In this document: positions 59,606-64,000 of the stretch, piece after piece
Position numbering within the stretch: the first letter of the stretch is position 1
Layout of the letters: every line of letters starts with the position of its first letter
DNA from: JANYHH01 sp965249745
Lineage (GTDB): Bacteria > Deinococcota > Deinococci > Deinococcales > JAAFIG01
Length of the DNA stretch: 64,000 nt
Assembly (NCBI GenBank): GCA_965249745.1
Contig: OZ252252.1
Coordinates: 868,001-932,000, forward strand
Reading direction: 5' to 3'
Made by a program: the position numbers and the translations under genes
Notes under the pieces: generated by a model
Database searches by the model: none
What the model was told of the DNA's origin: nothing
What the model saw: only the letters and a program-made list of their open reading frames with translations

Positions 59606-60799
59606 ATGCGAGGGCTGGCGGGGGAGAAGACCCTCTTGAAACGTCTGAATCGGGCCGCGATCCTGCGCCTCGTCTGGGAGAACCCTGGCATTTCGCGGAG
59701 CGCGGTTTCCGAGCGTATGGGAATCACCAAATCCACCGTTGGGCAACTCGTGCAGGAGTTAGAAAGCGAAGGCTGGCTCTCGAGCGGGCAGACGGATCTG
59801 GGCAGCAACCCAGGGCGACCCTCGATTCCACTGACCTTCAACCACGGACGCTTCGGCATGATCGGGGTGGAACTCGGTCTGGACGCGATCAACGCGGTCG
59901 CCGTGGACCCCTACGGCCACATCCTGGCGCAGGCGAAATTCAAGGGCAGCACTGAGCTGCCGGTAGCCCTGAAACGTTTGAAACAGGCGCTCGGCAAGCT
60001 TCGCGCCGATCCCGCGTTGCAAGCTCGAGACCTGCTCGGGGTTGGCGTCGGCGTGCCCGGTCCGGTGGATGTCAGTCACGACCTCTTGCTGTACGCACCG
60101 AACCTGAGCTGGAAGAACCTGCCGCTGAGCGCCATGATTCTGACCGAACTCCCCGAACTGCAACATGTCTACGTGGACAACGACGCGAATCTGGCGGTCT
60201 TCTCGGAGTACATGTTCGGCGCTCACAAGCACAGCTCGGATTTGCTGTACCTCTACCTGAACAACGGGATTGGCGGCGGGTTGATCCTGGAGCATCAGCT
60301 TTACCGTGGTCAACGCGGTTTCGCCGGAGAGATCGGCCACATGACGATCCTGCCGAACGGAACCAAATGCAGTTGTGGCAATCACGGCTGCGCCGAAACG
60401 CTGTGCAGTTGGCGCGCCGTGAAAGCCAACCTGAAACGAGAACTCGGGTATGACATGAGCGTCTCCGACACCCTCGAGCGGCTGAGCGCGGGCGACCCGC
60501 AGGTGCGCCGCATCATTCACAAGGCGGGCGTGTATCTGGGGATTTTCCTGGGGAATTTGACGAATATCTTTGATCCGAAGCTGCTGATCGTCGGCGGACC
60601 GATCGCCGATCTGGGCGCTGCTATCCTGGGACCGGCGCTGAATGAGATGCACAAACGCATGTTCGGCACGGAGTTTCGGAACGTCAGCCTAGAGCCGTGC
60701 GCCTTCGGCGAGGATGCCTGTGCGGTTGGCGCGGCCGGGTATGCCTTTCACGAATTGCTCCAGAGCAAAACCAGTGACCTGCCCACTCTGCGCCCATAA
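59606..60799 (+). CDS. xylR: ROK-family transcriptional regulator, xylose repressor type
   Basis: This 397-residue protein has an N-terminal winged helix (about 10-65, ISRSAVSERMGITKSTVGQLVQELE) and a ROK sugar-binding domain with GVGVGVPGPVD, VDNDANLAVFSEY and NGIGGGLI. The zinc motif CSCGNHGCAE and the GEIGHM histidine are intact. It most likely represses the xylose genes on either side. The ATG at 59606 has GGGAG 6 bases upstream; longer frames from 59546 or 59594 are less well supported. Confidence 0.9.
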   Translation: MRGLAGEKTLLKRLNRAAILRLVWENPGISRSAVSERMGITKSTVGQLVQELESEGWLSSGQTDLGSNPGRPSIPLTFNHGRFGMIGVELGLDAINAVAVDPYGHILAQAKFKGSTELPVALKRLKQALGKLRADPALQARDLLGVGVGVPGPVDVSHDLLLYAPNLSWKNLPLSAMILTELPELQHVYVDNDANLAVFSEYMFGAHKHSSDLLYLYLNNGIGGGLILEHQLYRGQRGFAGEIGHMTILPNGTKCSCGNHGCAETLCSWRAVKANLKRELGYDMSVSDTLERLSAGDPQVRRIIHKAGVYLGIFLGNLTNIFDPKLLIVGGPIADLGAAILGPALNEMHKRMFGTEFRNVSLEPCAFGEDACAVGAAGYAFHELLQSKTSDLPTLRP

Positions 60800-60832
60800 A
60801 AAGCCCGAGATAAATTTCTGTCTCGAGCTTTT
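60799..60832 (+). terminator. Terminator of xylR, overlapping the stop codon
   Basis: A 12-bp stem (one mismatch) pairs AAAAGCCCGAGA with TCTCGAGCTTTT around a 10-base loop. It could work in both directions. The following 60833-61053 show nothing I can name. Confidence 0.7.
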
Positions 60833-61053
60833 CAAGTTCTTAGGAACATAATTCTCGAGGCGTGGCCGGGCAAACGTCGTGCAGATTGCAGGCATCAGCG
60901 TTATGGTTTGTCCCCTACGAGTTCGTGGGACTCGAGCGCAGGCTGGCGGTGGTATCGGAGTGTCACTGCGAGATACATTAATGCGAGCTACGACCGTCAG
61001 GAGAAATCTCGCGTTGATCTCACACACCAATCCTTAAGCGGACTGAATCAATC

Positions 61054-62217
61054 TCAGCGCACGCCGAGCAGCAGTTCCACGGTCAGTTGATCCAGCCGTT
61101 CTAGCCCCGGTCCCCTTGACCCGAGCGCCGCGCGGTCAAAGCTGTGCGCTTTCAGGGCGGCGGCGTTGTCCTTGGAATAGCGCCGCGTGAACGCCGATAG
61201 ACGCTCGTCTTTCAACTTGTACGCGCTGATGATGGCTTGAATTTCTGCGTCGGCGTTGAACTGGGCCGCTTTTTCTTTCAGAATCAAATAGGTGCGCATA
61301 CAGCCCTTGGCGAACTCCCAGACACCCGCCTCGTCCTCGGTGCGCAGGGCGTGCGCGTCGAAGTGGCGCATACCGCTATAAGCCGTGTCTTCCAAGAGTT
61401 TCACCAGCAGAAACGCGAGCTTGATGTTCTCCGCGCCGAACCGTAAGTCCTGATCGAAGCGGCCCATCTTTTGATCGTTCAGATCAATATGAAACAGCTT
61501 CTCGGCATCTATCGCTTGGGCGACGGCGTGAACAAAGTTCAGGCCAGCCATTGTCTCGTGCGCGACCTCTGGATTGACGCCGAACAGTTCGGGCGTATCC
61601 AGCGTGGCGATGAACCCGAGGGCCGCGCCGACGACCGGCAGATAAATATCGCCCCTGGGTTCGTTCGGCTTCGGCTCCAAAGCGAACCGGTAGCCGTATC
61701 CCTGGTCTTGGCTGTAGTCCGCCAGAAAGTTCAGCGCCTCGCGGAAGTAGGAGAGCGCGTCCAACGCGTTGCCGCCCGCGTCCACCTCGGCTCCCTCACG
61801 TCCCCCCCAGAAGACGTAGGTCTTCGCCCCGAGTTCCGCTCCCAAATCCATCGCGTGCATCGTTTTCTGAATCGCGTAGGCGCGAATTTGCGCGTTGGCG
61901 TTGGTGAAGGCTCCGTCCTTGAAGGCGGGATCGCCAAACAGGTTGGTCGTGGCCATTGGGACCTTCAACCCGGTTTCGCTCAGCGCCGCCTTGAAACCCT
62001 TGACGATGTTGTCGCGCTCAGCGGGTGTCGCGTCTATCGGCACGAGATCGTTGTCGTGCAGGTTGACGCCGTACGCCCCAAGTTCTGCCAGCTTGCGCAC
62101 GATGTATTCGGCACTCAGGGGCGCTCGAGTCGGATTGCCGAAGGGATCGCGGCCAATGTTGCCGACCGTCCACAGACCGAAGGTGAATTGGTGCTCGGGT
62201 TTAGGTTCGTACGCCAT
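61054..62217 (-). CDS. xylA: Xylose isomerase
   Basis: This 387-residue enzyme converts D-xylose to D-xylulose in the cytoplasm. It has the metal-binding and catalytic stretches NLHDNDLVP (catalytic His), VFWGGREGAE, LEPKPNEPRGD, GLNFVHAVAQ, DLNDQKMGRFDQD and FDAHALRTEDE. Length and sequence are of the shorter class I type, as in Thermus and Streptomyces. The ATG has a GGAGGTT site. No xylulokinase gene is in the window. The gene is separate from the transport operon but has its own promoter with a possible XylR dyad. Confidence 0.95.
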   Translation of the reverse strand: MAYEPKPEHQFTFGLWTVGNIGRDPFGNPTRAPLSAEYIVRKLAELGAYGVNLHDNDLVPIDATPAERDNIVKGFKAALSETGLKVPMATTNLFGDPAFKDGAFTNANAQIRAYAIQKTMHAMDLGAELGAKTYVFWGGREGAEVDAGGNALDALSYFREALNFLADYSQDQGYGYRFALEPKPNEPRGDIYLPVVGAALGFIATLDTPELFGVNPEVAHETMAGLNFVHAVAQAIDAEKLFHIDLNDQKMGRFDQDLRFGAENIKLAFLLVKLLEDTAYSGMRHFDAHALRTEDEAGVWEFAKGCMRTYLILKEKAAQFNADAEIQAIISAYKLKDERLSAFTRRYSKDNAAALKAHSFDRAALGSRGPGLERLDQLTVELLLGVR

Positions 62218-62267
62218 GACAACCTCCGGGAAGCGCCTGTGAATGGGTTTGTAAACTGATCTTACTT

Positions 62268-62296
62268 AGCTTAAATCTGGAATCAACCCCTGTCAA
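62268..62296 (-). promoter_or_regulatory. Promoter of xylA
   Basis: Consensus TTGACA is followed after 17 bases by TAAGCT; an overlapping TTGATT-16-TAAGAT pair is also possible. The GTTTGTAAAC dyad (62247-62256) lies between this and the start codon, well placed for repression. Confidence 0.55.
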
Positions 62297-62481
62297 TCCT
62301 GATTCCAGACATGGGTTTGCCTCGCTCGGCCGCAGCTCGAGATGCCCCTGGCAGAATAATCAATCTAAAGATCCAACCCCATCAGTCTCGAGCGATGCGT
62401 TCCAGCCCTTCACGCCGGTTAGTTTCACGCGTCTCGAGGTTGAACAATAGAGTTTGCAGCGCTCGGTCGGTGAACACGGAA

Positions 62482-64000
62482 TCACAACTCCCGGACACGC
62501 AGGCTGTACTGAATTCGTCTCGAGCGACCCTTCGGCAAATCCAGATCCCAGAGTGGCAACATGGCGCTGCTCTGAAATTGCCTCGAGCCGTTCCAGTCAC
62601 TATAGACAGGGTGCGTCCAGAGCATGGTTTCTCTGGGGAATTCAAATTCAATTTCCAAGCCCAGCCAGTCGTCCACGATGCCCGCTTTTAGGGCGTTTCG
62701 GTGCTCGCGTTGACTGCTCAGGTTGCCCGCGCGCTTCCCGTTGACCAAGTAATAGCGGTCAGGCGCGGTGTCGGTCAGCAAACCAAAGTTCCATTCAGAA
62801 CCAAAGCGCGTCACGATGTCCCACTCGCCGTGGTTCTGAATCCGGTACTCGATTTCTAGCTTGCCCTCCTTGGGTTTCAGTCGCACGGCTTTTTTGATTT
62901 CCACTGCGACCGGCACGCCGCCGGGCCCGCGCACCGTGCCGGTGCGAATCAGCGTCACGCGGTCGCGGTACTTCCCGGCTGAGAACGCGCCGGTTGTGAA
63001 ATCGCCCAGCTCGAGGTACGTGCCAGCGGCGAACGCTGCGAGCGTCGTGTCCTCCGCGCCGATGAAGTGATCTATCAGGGCGCGACGCGGGTACGGGCTG
63101 CCAGGCGCAGTAAAGCTGTCCAGCAGATTGACGGCTTTCGGGCGGTAATCGAACTCGGTGATGCTGCCGCCGTCCCTGGGCTGAAAGTACAGGTTCATCG
63201 TGTGCGCCTCGGCGATCACGTCGTCCAGCCCGTCCAGGTCTAGGTCGCGGTAATCAATCTCGAGCCAGGCGTACTTGCGCGGTTCCAGGATATTCTCAGC
63301 GGTGATTAGGTTTCGGTACGCGTTGAAGCGCAGGTAATTGGCTTGCACGCCCGCGCTCCAGTACGGAATGCCGGTCTGGGCGCGCCAGAGGTGCTGATAG
63401 GCTTCCTCGGGAACGCGAAACACGGCGTTCAGTTTGGAAGAGGCGTAGGCGGCGCGTTTGTGCAGGTGATTCGATTCGGCGTGCTGAAGAATCAGGCTGC
63501 GCCAACTCGAGCCGTCCGGGGCCAGGGCGCTCGGCAGGTAGACGAGTCTCTGCGGGTCGCGCACGTCCACGGCATTGGACAGTAAGACCGTTTCGTGGGT
63601 TTCCAAGAGATGCAGCAAAGCCTCGAGCCAGACGGGGTTCAGGTCTTCCGCGTTGAGGATCAGCGTAACGAAGGCCTCTGATTCCAAATCAAGTTTTTCT
63701 AGGGCTTGGCTGGCGGGTTGCTCGAGGTTCGGGCGTAGGCTGGCGATCAGTTTCAGACGTTTGCCCTGTTCCTCTGTGGTGTAGACATCACTCTGACAAC
63801 CCTCGGGGAACTGCTCCAACGGGAGCGGCACGAACTCGAGTCCCGTGCCCGCGATCAGCGCGGGTAGGTGTGGTTCCCAGGCGAACTCCGCCAGGTAAAA
63901 GCCTCGAGCCTGCACCCGGAAGAGCCGCTCCAAGGTCGCCCAGTGCGTGTTGATCTGCGCGGTGGCATCCTCGCGGGGAATCGTGCAGAGGAGAGGCTCG
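62482..64000 (-). CDS. GH57-family alpha-amylase/4-alpha-glucanotransferase, 5' end outside window
   Basis: The frame is open to the right edge, so the N-terminal part of the (beta/alpha) barrel is missing; about 505 C-terminal residues are seen. LFRVQARGFYLAEFAWEPHLPALIAGTG is typical of the GH57 barrel, where WEPHLP-type segments line the active site. The later part (about 230 on: KYAWLEIDYRDLDLDGLDDVIAEA, SITEFDYRPKAVNLLDSF, NFGLLTDTAPDRYY) matches the DUF1926 C-terminal domain of glucanotransferases. It probably acts on glycogen or maltodextrins. The TTG at 63933 is internal. The nucleophile lies outside the visible part. Confidence 0.82.
   Translation of the reverse strand, partial: EPLLCTIPREDATAQINTHWATLERLFRVQARGFYLAEFAWEPHLPALIAGTGLEFVPLPLEQFPEGCQSDVYTTEEQGKRLKLIASLRPNLEQPASQALEKLDLESEAFVTLILNAEDLNPVWLEALLHLLETHETVLLSNAVDVRDPQRLVYLPSALAPDGSSWRSLILQHAESNHLHKRAAYASSKLNAVFRVPEEAYQHLWRAQTGIPYWSAGVQANYLRFNAYRNLITAENILEPRKYAWLEIDYRDLDLDGLDDVIAEAHTMNLYFQPRDGGSITEFDYRPKAVNLLDSFTAPGSPYPRRALIDHFIGAEDTTLAAFAAGTYLELGDFTTGAFSAGKYRDRVTLIRTGTVRGPGGVPVAVEIKKAVRLKPKEGKLEIEYRIQNHGEWDIVTRFGSEWNFGLLTDTAPDRYYLVNGKRAGNLSSQREHRNALKAGIVDDWLGLEIEFEFPRETMLWTHPVYSDWNGSRQFQSSAMLPLWDLDLPKGRSRRIQYSLRVREL

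Overview
The window looks like chromosome of a member of the Deinococcota, most likely a Deinococcaceae-type bacterium of moderately high GC. Three things point there: a bacterial V-type ATPase operon in the Thermus/Deinococcus gene order (G-I-K-E-C-F-A-B-D), a cinA-thpR-recA operon, and at least seven genes whose -10 hexamer lies only 5 to 9 bases before the start codon with no Shine-Dalgarno, which is the leaderless style known from Deinococcus. The taxonomic call is inference from gene order and protein character. The whole window is peppered with the palindrome CTCGAG: I counted 22-23 copies in each of two 5-kb samples, against about 1.6 expected from base composition.

Layout. 1-3242: the 3' part of a large secreted propeller/Ig protein. 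3411-4559: an RlmI-like 23S rRNA methyltransferase. 4839-14682: the V-ATPase operon, interrupted by an AT-richer cupin gene (between F and A) and by a secreted SecD-head-like protein (between A and B). 14888-15115: an addiction-module antitoxin broken by one TAG codon. 15178-18374: translation genes (trmD-rimM-khpA on minus, def-fmt on plus). 18473-22414: a trypsin-like lipoprotein, two FKBP isomerases, a Met-rich repetitive exported protein and an FtsB-like protein. 22592-23671: an SDR oxidoreductase and initiator tRNA-Met.

23772-29004 is a tight five-gene unit matching the STM4015-4014-4013-4012-4011 families, named from Salmonella locus tags: LRR protein, ATP-grasp, alkaline-phosphatase-superfamily hydrolase and two radical SAM enzymes. 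It looks like an uncharacterised modification or biosynthetic system. A second LRR protein with a DUF6745-like end and a small HGDV-type protein converge on it from the other strand. tRNA-His, tRNA-Leu and trigger factor follow.

32351-38472: a TetR regulator divergent from an epimerase, a PQQ-type sugar dehydrogenase lipoprotein whose N-terminal module is paralogous to the first gene, a 44-residue ORF with a YxxPxL...T leader-like motif, a winged-helix regulator and a transglutaminase-like protein. 38533-46819: exported proteins, a PadR/permease-prefix pair, an S9 peptidase, then cinA-thpR. 46909-48006: recA. 48292-51532: an exported protein and a SARP/BTAD-TPR regulator. 51632-53475: an orphan HNH-type toxin tail with two SMI1-like immunity genes, the second truncated. 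53391-54749: a vanadium haloperoxidase-like protein.

54891-62217 is a complete xylose module on two strands: two paralogous XylF binding proteins, XylH permease, single-domain XylG ATPase, a ROK-family XylR and XylA isomerase. An intra-operon terminator after the first xylF probably keeps the binding protein in excess. The window ends inside a GH57 family glucanotransferase/amylase gene.
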